A stretch of DNA of 42,893 nucleotides, from contig MNEG01000121.1 of NCBI GenBank assembly GCA_001917585.1, forward strand, positions 24,017 to 66,909, in the 5' to 3' direction. The position numbers and the translations under genes were made by a program. Below the pieces are notes generated by a model that saw nothing but the letters and a program-made list of their open reading frames with translations, was not told the origin of the DNA and did not search any database. Below are positions 1 through 6,249 of this stretch, piece by piece. The stretch comes from Candidatus Rokubacteria bacterium 13_1_40CM_68_15 (GTDB lineage: Bacteria; Methylomirabilota; Methylomirabilia; Rokubacteriales; CSP1-6). The first letter of the stretch is position 1, and each line of letters starts with the position of its first letter.

Positions 1-501
1 GTCGCCGTCGTCCCGCCGCCGCCGCGCCCAGCACCGGTGCCCGTTGCGCCTGAACCGCCGAAGCCCCCCGAACCTCAGGTGGCCGCGCCGCCTCCGGCCG
101 CCGAGACTACGCCAGCACCGCCGGTCGAGACCGTACGGCCGGTGCCCAGCGACTTCGTGGTGGTCCCCGAGGTCCAGCAGGTCTATTTCGACTTCGACCG
201 GGCGCTGATCCGTCCAGCCGATGCCAAGATCCTCGATGCCAACGCCGATTACCTGCGGAACAACGCCGACACGATGCTGCTGATCGAAGGCCACGCCGAC
301 GAACGCGGTACGGCCGAGTACAACCTCGCCCTCGGCGAGCGCCGCGCGCGGGCGGCCCGCGACTACCTCGTCACGCAAGGAATCGCTGCCGACCGGATCT
401 CGCTGGTGAGCTTCGGCGAGGAGCGCCCCGAGTGCAGCGAGCATACCGAGGCGTGCTGGGCGAGGAACCGCCGCGCCCAATTCCTCATCAAGCAGAAGTA
501 G
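1..501 (+). CDS. Pal/OmpA-family peptidoglycan-binding protein (5' end outside window)
   Basis: The reading frame is open from base 1, so the N-terminus and any signal peptide lie upstream. The first 45 or so visible residues are a proline/alanine-rich linker. The last 110 residues form an OmpA C-terminal domain, with the strand motif VYFDFDRALIRP, the segment IEGHADERGTAEYN and the arginine-rich helix ending in RRAQFLIKQK. In this family the domain binds diaminopimelate in peptidoglycan and tethers the outer membrane to the cell wall. The GHADERGT wording is typical of Pal rather than of large OmpA porins. Whether tol genes lie upstream cannot be seen. The domain call is firm, but pal versus another OmpA-like lipoprotein is less certain. 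Confidence 0.88.
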   Translation, partial: VAVVPPPPRPAPVPVAPEPPKPPEPQVAAPPPAAETTPAPPVETVRPVPSDFVVVPEVQQVYFDFDRALIRPADAKILDANADYLRNNADTMLLIEGHADERGTAEYNLALGERRARAARDYLVTQGIAADRISLVSFGEERPECSEHTEACWARNRRAQFLIKQK

Positions 502-527
502 ACAAGCCCCCGCCGCCGCCCGTTCAA

Positions 528-546
528 CGCGCTCGCGCGATTTTTT
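528..546 (+). terminator. Probable intrinsic terminator after the Pal-like gene
   Basis: A short CGCG stem with a CTCG tetraloop is followed by A and six Ts, 27 bases after the stop codon. The stem is only four base pairs, so the call rests mainly on the T-run and the position. Confidence 0.45.
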
Positions 547-562
547 GCCCTCTGATATGAAC

Positions 563-594
563 TTGGAGGGGGGTCTAGGAAGACCCCCCTCCAA
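563..594. repeat. Perfect 14-bp inverted repeat with a 4-base loop
   Basis: Positions 563-576 and 581-594 are exact reverse complements with AGGA between them. The arm is TTGGAGGGGGGTCT. The hairpin lies between convergent genes (pal ending at 501 and the membrane-protein gene ending at 682), so it could stop transcription from either side. No T-run follows on either strand, so it may instead be a dispersed palindromic repeat. Confidence 0.7.
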
Positions 595-681
595 ACCTCC
601 CCATCACGCGTGTCCCGACTACACGGGTCGCTTCACGCGCATTCCCAATTTCCACCGCCGAGTATTGCCGCGCGGGAGCGG

Positions 682-1128
682 TTAGTGCGGGTAGGGGCGG
701 TCGACGCCGAAGTACACGGTCCACGCCTTCACCACGAGCCCTAGCATGTGCAGTGACTGCGGCACCCAGAAGCCACTGGCGGCCCACACGCCGCACGCCG
801 AGCCGGCCAGCACCACCGGCACGGCCACCCAGTCGGGCAGGCTGAACGTCCGCAGCACGGGCTCGATGAGCAACGCCGCGATGATGAGCGCGAACGTGAA
901 CGCGGCGATGATGAGAAGGGCGGCGAACGGTGACAGCACGAAGACGGACAGGAGCAGCGTGAGCGCATCCACGCGGCCGTAGTCGGGGTCGTTGAACTGG
1001 TTGCGGATCTCCGGGTGGCCGGCCAGTGACACGAGCCACTGCTCGATGGGGACGAAGACGTCCGTGTTCCACGCGATGAGCAGCGTGGCCGCCAGCAGCA
1101 GGGCCCAGACCCAGAGTCTCGAGCGCAT
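682..1128 (-). CDS. Small polytopic membrane protein, unrecognised
   Basis: A 148-residue protein, mostly hydrophobic. Likely membrane segments are residues 5-20, 54-88 (long enough for two passes), 99-118 and 124-140. A soluble loop at about 25-52 contains W-L-V-S-L-A-G-H-P-E-I-R-N-Q-F-N-D-P-D-Y. The C-terminus ends in VDRPYPH. Aspects recall phosphatidic-acid phosphatase-like membrane proteins, but the PAP2 catalytic motifs are absent, so I give no function. It is a single gene, transcribed away from the crotonase gene and towards the hairpin at 563-594. ATG at 1128 gives a sensible hydrophobic start. Confidence 0.65.
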   Translation of the reverse strand: MRSRLWVWALLLAATLLIAWNTDVFVPIEQWLVSLAGHPEIRNQFNDPDYGRVDALTLLLSVFVLSPFAALLIIAAFTFALIIAALLIEPVLRTFSLPDWVAVPVVLAGSACGVWAASGFWVPQSLHMLGLVVKAWTVYFGVDRPYPH

Positions 1129-1170
1129 GCGCGTCCTCGTCTACCCGTTTATGATGTGGCCTCGGTCATT

Positions 1171-1184
1171 TCCGTGTACACGGA
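1171..1184. promoter_or_regulatory. 14-bp perfect palindrome overlapping the crotonase ribosome-binding site
   Basis: TCCGTGTACACGGA is its own reverse complement and ends within the CGGAGG Shine-Dalgarno sequence of the gene starting at 1192. It sits in the 63-base gap between divergent genes. It could be a repressor site or an RNA fold that masks the ribosome-binding site. Function is inferred from position only. Confidence 0.35.
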
Positions 1185-1191
1185 GGCGTCC

Positions 1192-1986
1192 ATGGCGCAG
1201 GATCTGCTCGAAGTCGTGAAAGACGGCGTGGCCGTGCTCACGCTGAATCGTCCCGACCGGCTCAACGCGCTCTCGCCCGCCATGCTCGATGCATTGCTCG
1301 AGGCGCTGCCCCGACTGGCCGCTGACGCCGACATCGGCGTGGTGGTGCTCACCGGTAGCGGCCGCGGATTCTGCGCGGGCGGCGACGTGAAGGCGATGGC
1401 CGAGGGGCGCGAGTTCGGCGGCGATACGCTGGAGGACAAGGCGCAGGCCCTCCGCGCCCGGATGGAGGTCTCGCGCTGGCTGCACGAGATGCCCAAGCCA
1501 ACGATCGCCATGGTGAGGGGCGCCGCCGCCGGCGCGGGCCTGTCGATGGCGCTCGCCTGCGACCTGCGCGTGGCCGCCGACGGGGCGCGCTTCGCCACCG
1601 CGTTCGCGCGGGTCGGCTACTCGGGTGACTTCGGCGGCTCCTACTTCCTGAGCCAGCTCGTTGGCACGGCGAAGGCGCGCGAGCTCTACTTCACGGCCGA
1701 CATCGTCGACGCCGCGCAAGCGCTGGCGCTGGGCCTCGTGAACCGCGTCGTGCCCGACGCCCGCCTGGAGGACGAGACGCTGGCCCTCGCCCGCCGGCTC
1801 GCCAGCGGCCCGCGGGTCGCGTACCGCTACATGAAGCGCAACTTCAATGCCGCGGAGACGGCCGGGCTCGTCCCGATGCTCGACCTCGAGGCGTGGCATC
1901 ACACCCGTTGCGGCATGACGGAGGATCATCGCGAGGCTGCGCGCGCGTTCGTGGAGAAGCGCGAGCCCGTCTTCCGCGGCCGCTGA
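1192..1986 (+). CDS. Enoyl-CoA hydratase/isomerase (crotonase) family protein, PaaG-like
   Basis: A 264-residue crotonase. ATG 1192 is chosen over an in-frame start at 1156 because CGGAGG lies 5 bases upstream and the family motif begins at once (LLEVVKDGVAVLTLNRPDRLNALS). The oxyanion-hole segments GRGFCAGGDVKAM and RGAAAGAGLSMALACDLRVAA are present. In the catalytic region (FARVGYSGDFGGSYFL) the usual hydratase glutamates are replaced and an aspartate is present, as in PaaG-type isomerases. A ring-1,2-epoxyphenylacetyl-CoA or delta3-delta2 isomerase is therefore more likely than a classical hydratase. It ends 12 bases before the selenoprotein gene, probably in one operon. The exact substrate is unknown. 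Confidence 0.88.
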   Translation: MAQDLLEVVKDGVAVLTLNRPDRLNALSPAMLDALLEALPRLAADADIGVVVLTGSGRGFCAGGDVKAMAEGREFGGDTLEDKAQALRARMEVSRWLHEMPKPTIAMVRGAAAGAGLSMALACDLRVAADGARFATAFARVGYSGDFGGSYFLSQLVGTAKARELYFTADIVDAAQALALGLVNRVVPDARLEDETLALARRLASGPRVAYRYMKRNFNAAETAGLVPMLDLEAWHHTRCGMTEDHREAARAFVEKREPVFRGR

Positions 1987-1998
1987 GGAGGGAGCTCC

Positions 1999-2790
1999 AT
2001 GCCGACCGTTCGCATTCGTGACGCCGCCGAATACCCCGACGCCACGCGCAAGATGTTCGAGCTGTCGAGCCAGTGGGTCGGCTACGACTTCGATGAGCCG
2101 CCGGCGATGAGCCGCGTCATGGCGTGGGATCCCGAGTTCGGCGCTCCGCACGGCCGCGCCATGAAGCGGGCGATGGGGCCGGGGGAGTTCACGCGTGCCG
2201 AGAAGGAGATGGTGGCCGCCGTCGTCAGTGGCGCCAATGCCTGCTCCTACTGAGTGAACGCGCACACTGCAGCCGGGAAGCTGCAGGGGCTGGCGGAGGA
2301 TGCGCTGTGGTACGAGGCCGCCCTCGTGACCGGTGTCACCAACGCCCTGAACGTCGTCGCCGATGGCCTGGTCGATGTGCTGCCGCCGCTCGACGACGCG
2401 ACTGCCGGCGACGCCGCGGCCGTGTTCGCCGAGATCCGTGCGTTTCACGCCGGGCTCGTGCCGGCTCCGTTCGGTGTGCTGGCCCGCGATCCCGCCTACC
2501 TCGCCGACGTGTGGGCGGCCTGGCGCCGGGCGTTCTCGGATCAGCGACTGACGCGCCGACTCAAGACGGCGCTGGCCTTTGCCGTCTCGCTGACCATGCG
2601 ATCCCGCTTCGGCACGAGCTTCCATCTCACCGAGCTGAGGCGGCTCGGCGTCGGCGAGCGCGGCGTGATGGAGGTCATCGGCGTGACGCAGATGTTCTCC
2701 TCCTACACGAAGATCGCCGATACGCTGCAGCTCGAGTCCGACATGGGCGCCATCGCGCCCGTCGACCACAGCCCCGCGCCCGGCCACTAG
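1999..2790 (+). CDS. Carboxymuconolactone decarboxylase/AhpD-like protein, probable selenoprotein with in-frame TGA at 2251
   Basis: One reading frame of 264 codons is interrupted only by TGA at 2251-2253. Both sides of it encode the same fold. The first part ends ...AEKEMVAAVVSGANACSY and the second resumes VNAHTAAGKLQGL. Read through, this gives the AhpD catalytic motif with E70, C82, S83, Y84, residue 85 (TGA) and H89, matching the family spacing E-x11-C-x-x-C-x3-H. Selenocysteine at 85 would replace the cysteine of the peroxidatic/resolving pair. The second half (about 165-250) looks like a degenerate repeat of the same fold without cysteines. AGGAGG upstream supports ATG 1999. A hairpin at 2267-2286 fits a bacterial SECIS element. 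It probably acts in peroxide or radical removal, with the neighbouring crotonase as an operon partner. The alternative, a nonsense mutation, is unlikely because it would have to hit the catalytic codon precisely and leave 179 downstream codons intact. Confidence 0.85.
2251..2286 (+). promoter_or_regulatory. Candidate bacterial SECIS element: UGA codon plus hairpin
   Basis: After the TGA at 2251-2253, positions 2267-2273 (CTGCAGC) pair perfectly with 2280-2286 (GCTGCAG) around the six-base loop CGGGAA. The loop starts 20 bases after the UGA and has G as its second base. Both points fit the bacterial SECIS pattern recognised by SelB: a short apical loop with an early G, 16-37 nt downstream. Confidence 0.6.
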
Positions 2791-2794
2791 CGAA

Positions 2795-3178
2795 TCAGGC
2801 GCTGGTGGGAATCGACGCCGGCCCGACCATGCGGCCGACGCAGTCGATCAGGGTCACGTTGTCGAACGGCTTGGCGAGGACGGCGATGCCGGGCCGCTCG
2901 GACGAGGGCAGGGACGTCTCGCCGTAGCCGGAGACGATCAGCACCGGGAGCTCGGCCCAGCGGGGCATCGCGCGGAGGCGCACCAGGAACTCACGACCGT
3001 TCATGCCCGGCATCTCCATGTCGAGCAGGACGATCTGCGGCCTGATTTCGGCCAGCCGCTCGAGGGCCGTGATCGCAGAGGGAAGCCCGACGGCGACGTA
3101 CCCGGCGTCGACCAGAACGGCCACCATGACCTGGCGGACGTACTCGCGATCCTCGATGACCAGAACCTTTGGCGCCAT
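2795..3178 (-). CDS. Stand-alone response-regulator receiver protein (CheY-like)
   Basis: A 127-residue single receiver domain with no output domain. The acidic pocket is E9-D10, the phospho-acceptor is D53 in VLLDMEMPG, S83 (IVSGYG) is the switch serine/threonine and K103 sits in VLAKPF, so it should be phosphorylatable. ATG 3178 begins directly at the first strand (MAPKVLVIEDRE); an upstream TTG would add a short unsupported tail. It converges on the selenoprotein gene with a 4-base gap. No kinase is adjacent, so its partner is unknown. Proteins of this kind signal by binding a partner. Confidence 0.85.
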   Translation of the reverse strand: MAPKVLVIEDREYVRQVMVAVLVDAGYVAVGLPSAITALERLAEIRPQIVLLDMEMPGMNGREFLVRLRAMPRWAELPVLIVSGYGETSLPSSERPGIAVLAKPFDNVTLIDCVGRMVGPASIPTSA

Positions 3179-3305
3179 AGCCCGCCGGAGGTGCAAAGTG
3201 AATGCCCGCCCTCCGGGACGTCAGGGCGCGTACTTAGCGAGCGCCGCGTTGGCGGCGTGACTCTTTGACGACGGCCGTGTCAGAAGGGCCAGAGCGATGC
3301 GTCAG

Positions 3306-4448
3306 CTAAACATATCCGGGGCCTTCGATGACCGGATGCTTCGTCAGGAATTCCTCGTCCACGTCCAGTCCCAGACCCGGGCCGCCGAGGGGGGCCACGC
3401 GGCCGTCGCGGTCGACGGCGTAGGGCGCGGGGTGGACGAGGCGGTCGCGGAAGAGGTTGCCCTTCGACACATCGCCCTCGAAGTAGCCGGCATTGTCGAT
3501 GGCGGCGAGCAGGTGGATCGAGGCGGCCATGTTCAGGCCGGTCATGGAGGTGTGGGGGTTGATCGGGAGCTTCCACGCCGAGGCCAGCGCGGCGATGCGC
3601 AGCGCCTCGGTGACGCCACCGGTCTTCGACAGGTCGGGCTGGAGGATCGTGATCACGCGATCCTCGATCACCCGCGTGAACTCGAAGCGCGTGTAGTGGT
3701 TCTCCCCGGCGGCCAGCGGCACGCGGCCGAACGTCGCCGCCTGGGCGTAGGAACGGTGATCGTGGGCAGGGAACGGCTCCTCCAGCCAGCCCACGCCGTT
3801 GGCGTCGAACCCCGGCATCGCGCGTCGCGCATCGGCGACCGTGTACCCGGTGTTGGCGTCCACGAGAATCGTGACGCCATCGCCGAAGGCGTTCCGGACC
3901 GCGGTCACGCGAGCGAGATCGCGCTCGGGTGTGTCGCCGACGCGGAGCTTGAGCGCGCGATAGCCGTCGGCCACGAGCGCCCGCGCCTCCTCGACCAGCG
4001 CCGCGGGTTCCTGATATCCGAGTGACACGCCGCCCGCGTAGGCGGGAATGGCGCGCGCGGCGCCGCCGAGCAGCCGGTAGAGTGGCCAGCCGACGATCTT
4101 GCCTCGGATGTCCCAGAGCGCCATGTCGATGCCGCTCGTCGCGATGGCGGTGCCGGCGCCCATCCCGTGGCTGCCGAGCTGGAACTTGTACACCTTTCCC
4201 CAGACGCCGACGACGTCGGTGGCGTCCATTCCGACGACGAGCTGGCGAAGCGTTGTGTTGACGTGGTGGGCCACGGCGCCCGGCGAGCGACCGTGGTGTG
4301 ACTCGCCCCAGCCGATCACGCCGTCGTCGGTGGTCACCTTCACGACCACGGAGTCGCGCTTGACCGCGCGACCGATGCCGAGGGTGACGCTGGCCTCGGG
4401 CGGCACGGGAAACGAAGTCGGGAACGCTCGGACGTCGGCGATGCGCAT
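3306..4448 (-). CDS. Mandelate racemase/muconate lactonizing enzyme-family protein (enolase superfamily)
   Basis: 380 residues, normal for the superfamily. It has an N-terminal capping domain (1-125) and a TIM-barrel with K167-L-R169 (the KxK/KxR acid-base strand), metal ligands D197 (DANTG), E223 (WLEEPF) and E249 (AGEN), and the terminal-strand base H299 (NPHTS). Such enzymes take a proton from the carbon beside a carboxylate. With a Lys plus a His-type barrel, sugar-acid dehydratases or racemases are the likely activities. The capping loops do not identify a known substrate class to me. ATG 4448 has GGGAGG upstream. It is divergent from the TPR gene (57-base gap). The gene is intact and confidently of this superfamily, but the substrate is unassigned. 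Confidence 0.87.
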   Translation of the reverse strand: MRIADVRAFPTSFPVPPEASVTLGIGRAVKRDSVVVKVTTDDGVIGWGESHHGRSPGAVAHHVNTTLRQLVVGMDATDVVGVWGKVYKFQLGSHGMGAGTAIATSGIDMALWDIRGKIVGWPLYRLLGGAARAIPAYAGGVSLGYQEPAALVEEARALVADGYRALKLRVGDTPERDLARVTAVRNAFGDGVTILVDANTGYTVADARRAMPGFDANGVGWLEEPFPAHDHRSYAQAATFGRVPLAAGENHYTRFEFTRVIEDRVITILQPDLSKTGGVTEALRIAALASAWKLPINPHTSMTGLNMAASIHLLAAIDNAGYFEGDVSKGNLFRDRLVHPAPYAVDRDGRVAPLGGPGLGLDVDEEFLTKHPVIEGPGYV

Positions 4449-4505
4449 GGGCGGCCTCCCGGCGCGTACAATAGCCCTGCCGAAGGCCCCGCGGAAGAGA
4501 GTGAA

Positions 4506-4991
4506 GTGAGCGACGCGGAAGATCTCAAGCACGCGAACGAGCTGTGGCAGGAGGCGTACCGTCGTCAGATGGCGGGCGACCTCGACGAGGCCATCACGCT
4601 CTACCGTCGCTCGCTGGCCGTGTGGCCGACGGCCGAGGCCCACACGTTCCTCGGCTGGACGTACTCGTTCCAGGGGCGGTTCGAGGACGCGATGGAGGAG
4701 TGCCTGAAGGCGATCAAGGTCGATCCCGACTTCGGTAACCCGTACAACGACATCGGCGTGTACCTCATGCAGCAGGGCAAGCTCGACGAAGCGGTGCCGT
4801 GGCTCGAGAAGGCCAAGCGCGCGCCGCGCTACGAGCCGCGCCAGTTTCCGTTCATGAATCTCGGTCGCATCTATGTCCGGCAGGGACACTGGTGGAAGGC
4901 CCTGCGCGAGTTCGAGGGCGCCGTCGCCGCGGCGCCCGGCGACGCCGAGGCGCGCAAGGCGCTCCACGGCCTGCGCGCGAAGCTCAACTGA
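4506..4991 (+). CDS. Tetratricopeptide-repeat protein
   Basis: 161 residues built almost wholly of TPR helices. About four repeats are visible, for example AITLYRRSLAVWPTAEAHTFLG, AMEECLKAIKVDPDFGNPYNDIG and ALREFEGAVAAAPGDAEARKAL. There is no signal peptide, so it is probably a cytoplasmic scaffold for protein-protein contacts. The GTG start at 4506 follows a purine-rich stretch. The cupin gene begins 12 bases after its stop, suggesting co-transcription. The partner cannot be inferred. Confidence 0.82.
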   Translation: MSDAEDLKHANELWQEAYRRQMAGDLDEAITLYRRSLAVWPTAEAHTFLGWTYSFQGRFEDAMEECLKAIKVDPDFGNPYNDIGVYLMQQGKLDEAVPWLEKAKRAPRYEPRQFPFMNLGRIYVRQGHWWKALREFEGAVAAAPGDAEARKALHGLRAKLN

Positions 4992-5003
4992 AGGAGCCGA
5001 GCC

Positions 5004-5339
5004 ATGGAAGCGGTGAAGGACTCGAGTCATCTCTACGAGGTCGAGCGCCGGGCCCGGCATGCCGAACGACCGGGCTTCAGGATCAACGAGCTGCAGATCG
5101 GCCCGCGCCAGCAGGTGCCGTGGCACTACCACAACAACACGCAGGACACGTTCTACGTGCTCGAGGGGCGCGTGCGACTGTTCCTGCGCGATCCCAAGGA
5201 GGAAGTCGTCCTCACCCCGGGACAGACGTACACGGTTCCGCCCAAGCGGCCGCACCTGGTCGTCAACGGCGGCCAGGGCTCGGCCGTCTTCCTCGTCCTG
5301 CAGGGAATCGGCGAGTACGACTACGTCCCGCTGACCTGA
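5004..5339 (+). CDS. Small single-domain cupin protein
   Basis: 111 residues forming one cupin barrel. Motif 1 is PWHYHNNTQDTFYVLEGRVRLFL, read in pieces as WHYH, then the acidic or amide residue and the G of LEGRV. Motif 2 is around YTVPPKRPHLVVN with its histidine. The two histidines of WHYH plus the motif-2 histidine could bind one metal. AAGGAG precedes ATG 5004. It lies between the TPR and hydrolase genes, apparently in one operon. Small cupins of this type may be isomerases, dioxygenases or sensors. Nothing here decides which. Confidence 0.83.
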   Translation: MEAVKDSSHLYEVERRARHAERPGFRINELQIGPRQQVPWHYHNNTQDTFYVLEGRVRLFLRDPKEEVVLTPGQTYTVPPKRPHLVVNGGQGSAVFLVLQGIGEYDYVPLT

Positions 5340-5357
5340 GCCGCCTGCTGCTCTGGC

Positions 5358-6077
5358 TTGGGCTCGTCGCGGCGGGACTTCGCCCTGCGCGTCGAGGACG
5401 TGCGCATTCCGGCCGGCGACGGCGTCACGCTCGCCGGCTGGTTCGTCGCCCGTCCGGCGGCACCGGCGGTCGTGCTGCTGCACGGCTACCCCGCCAACAA
5501 GGCCGACCTCCTGCCGATCGCCGCCGCGCTCGCGCCGCGCTTCGCCGTCTTGCTCATGGACCTGCGTTACTTCGGCGAGAGCGGTGGGCGCGCGACCACC
5601 CTGGGCTTCCGTGAGCGTCGTGACCTCCAGCGCGCCGTCGCCTGGCTCCACGCGCGCGGGCACACGCGCGTGGGCGTCTTCGGCTTCTCGCTCGGCGGGG
5701 CGGTGGCGTTACTCGCGGCGGCGGACGATCCGCGCATCCATGCCGTCGCCGCCTACGCCCCGTTCGCCGACCTGCGCCTACTCGGTCGTGAGACGTACGG
5801 GCCATTCGTCCACCTGATGCGGGTATCGGCGCTCGTGTTCCTCGGCGCCGACATCACGCGCCCGGCGCCGGTCGACGCGGCGGCCCGACTGATGATCCCG
5901 GTGCTCCTCATCGCCAGTCGCGAGGACGAGCAGATCGGCTTCCATCACGCCGAGCTCTTGCGGGCGGCGCTCGGCGCCAATCCCCAGGTTGATTTCTACG
6001 TCCTCGACCGCGGCCGGCACGGTGAGGCGGCCTCGCTCGAGCCGAGGCTTCGCGACTTCTTCCTCGCACACCTGTAG
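5358..6077 (+). CDS. Alpha/beta-hydrolase family protein, start uncertain
   Basis: The fold runs from VEDVRIPAGDGVTLAGWFV to the C-terminus. It has the oxyanion motif LLHGYPANK, the nucleophile elbow G-F-S-L-G-G, the acid near IASREDEQIG, and the catalytic histidine in DRGRHGEA. It resembles BAAT/Bem46-like serine hydrolases of unknown substrate. The only listed start in frame is TTG 5358, which is weak. Just upstream, in another frame (about 5336-5385), the bases encode a hydrophobic stretch SRLLLWLGLVAAG that looks like the missing N-terminal membrane anchor. That points to a one-base frameshift, real or from sequencing, near 5380. The domain call is secure, but the N-terminus is not. Confidence 0.78.
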   Translation: MGSSRRDFALRVEDVRIPAGDGVTLAGWFVARPAAPAVVLLHGYPANKADLLPIAAALAPRFAVLLMDLRYFGESGGRATTLGFRERRDLQRAVAWLHARGHTRVGVFGFSLGGAVALLAAADDPRIHAVAAYAPFADLRLLGRETYGPFVHLMRVSALVFLGADITRPAPVDAAARLMIPVLLIASREDEQIGFHHAELLRAALGANPQVDFYVLDRGRHGEAASLEPRLRDFFLAHL

Positions 6078-6092
6078 CCCGTGGTGACATCG

Positions 6093-6115
6093 CGCTGACG
6101 GCTCTCATGTCAGCG
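6093..6115. other. Inverted repeat (7-bp arms) downstream of the hydrolase gene
   Basis: CGCTGAC at 6093-6099 pairs with GTCAGCG at 6109-6115 around a 9-base loop. The octamer GTGACATC also appears twice, at 6084-6091 and 6115-6122. It may be a weak terminator without a T-run or a protein-binding site in the 160-base gap before the next gene. Confidence 0.4.
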
Positions 6116-6195
6116 TGACATCTCCGACCACGGCGAGTGACAGCGCCCGTCGCCGTAAATCGCCGATTGTGCTCGAAATTCTTACCGGGCCGAAT

Positions 6196-6212
6196 CTGGC
6201 ATAGCCGTTGCC
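6196..6212 (+). promoter_or_regulatory. Candidate sigma-54 (-24/-12) promoter
   Basis: TGGCATAGCCGTTGC has the invariant GG-N10-GC spacing and matches the TGGCA...TTGC core. Transcription would begin about 12 bases downstream, leaving a leader with a G-rich ribosome-binding site before the starts at 6238 (TTG) or 6250 (ATG). No enhancer site or sigma-54 activator gene was recognised nearby. Confidence 0.4.
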
Positions 6213-6249
6213 ACGGCAGGGCTGGGGGGTTTGCGCATTGAAGACAACG

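Noticed and set aside
1141-2787. A 548-codon minus-strand frame over the crotonase and selenoprotein genes
   Set aside because: Antisense shadow. Its existence does not weaken the readthrough case, since the plus-strand protein matches the family motif on both sides of the TGA.
4449-5663. N-terminal extension of the enolase-superfamily frame
   Set aside because: The frame is open up to 5663, but the added 404 residues are antisense to the TPR, cupin and hydrolase genes; the start at 4448 has a ribosome-binding site and begins at the normal family position.
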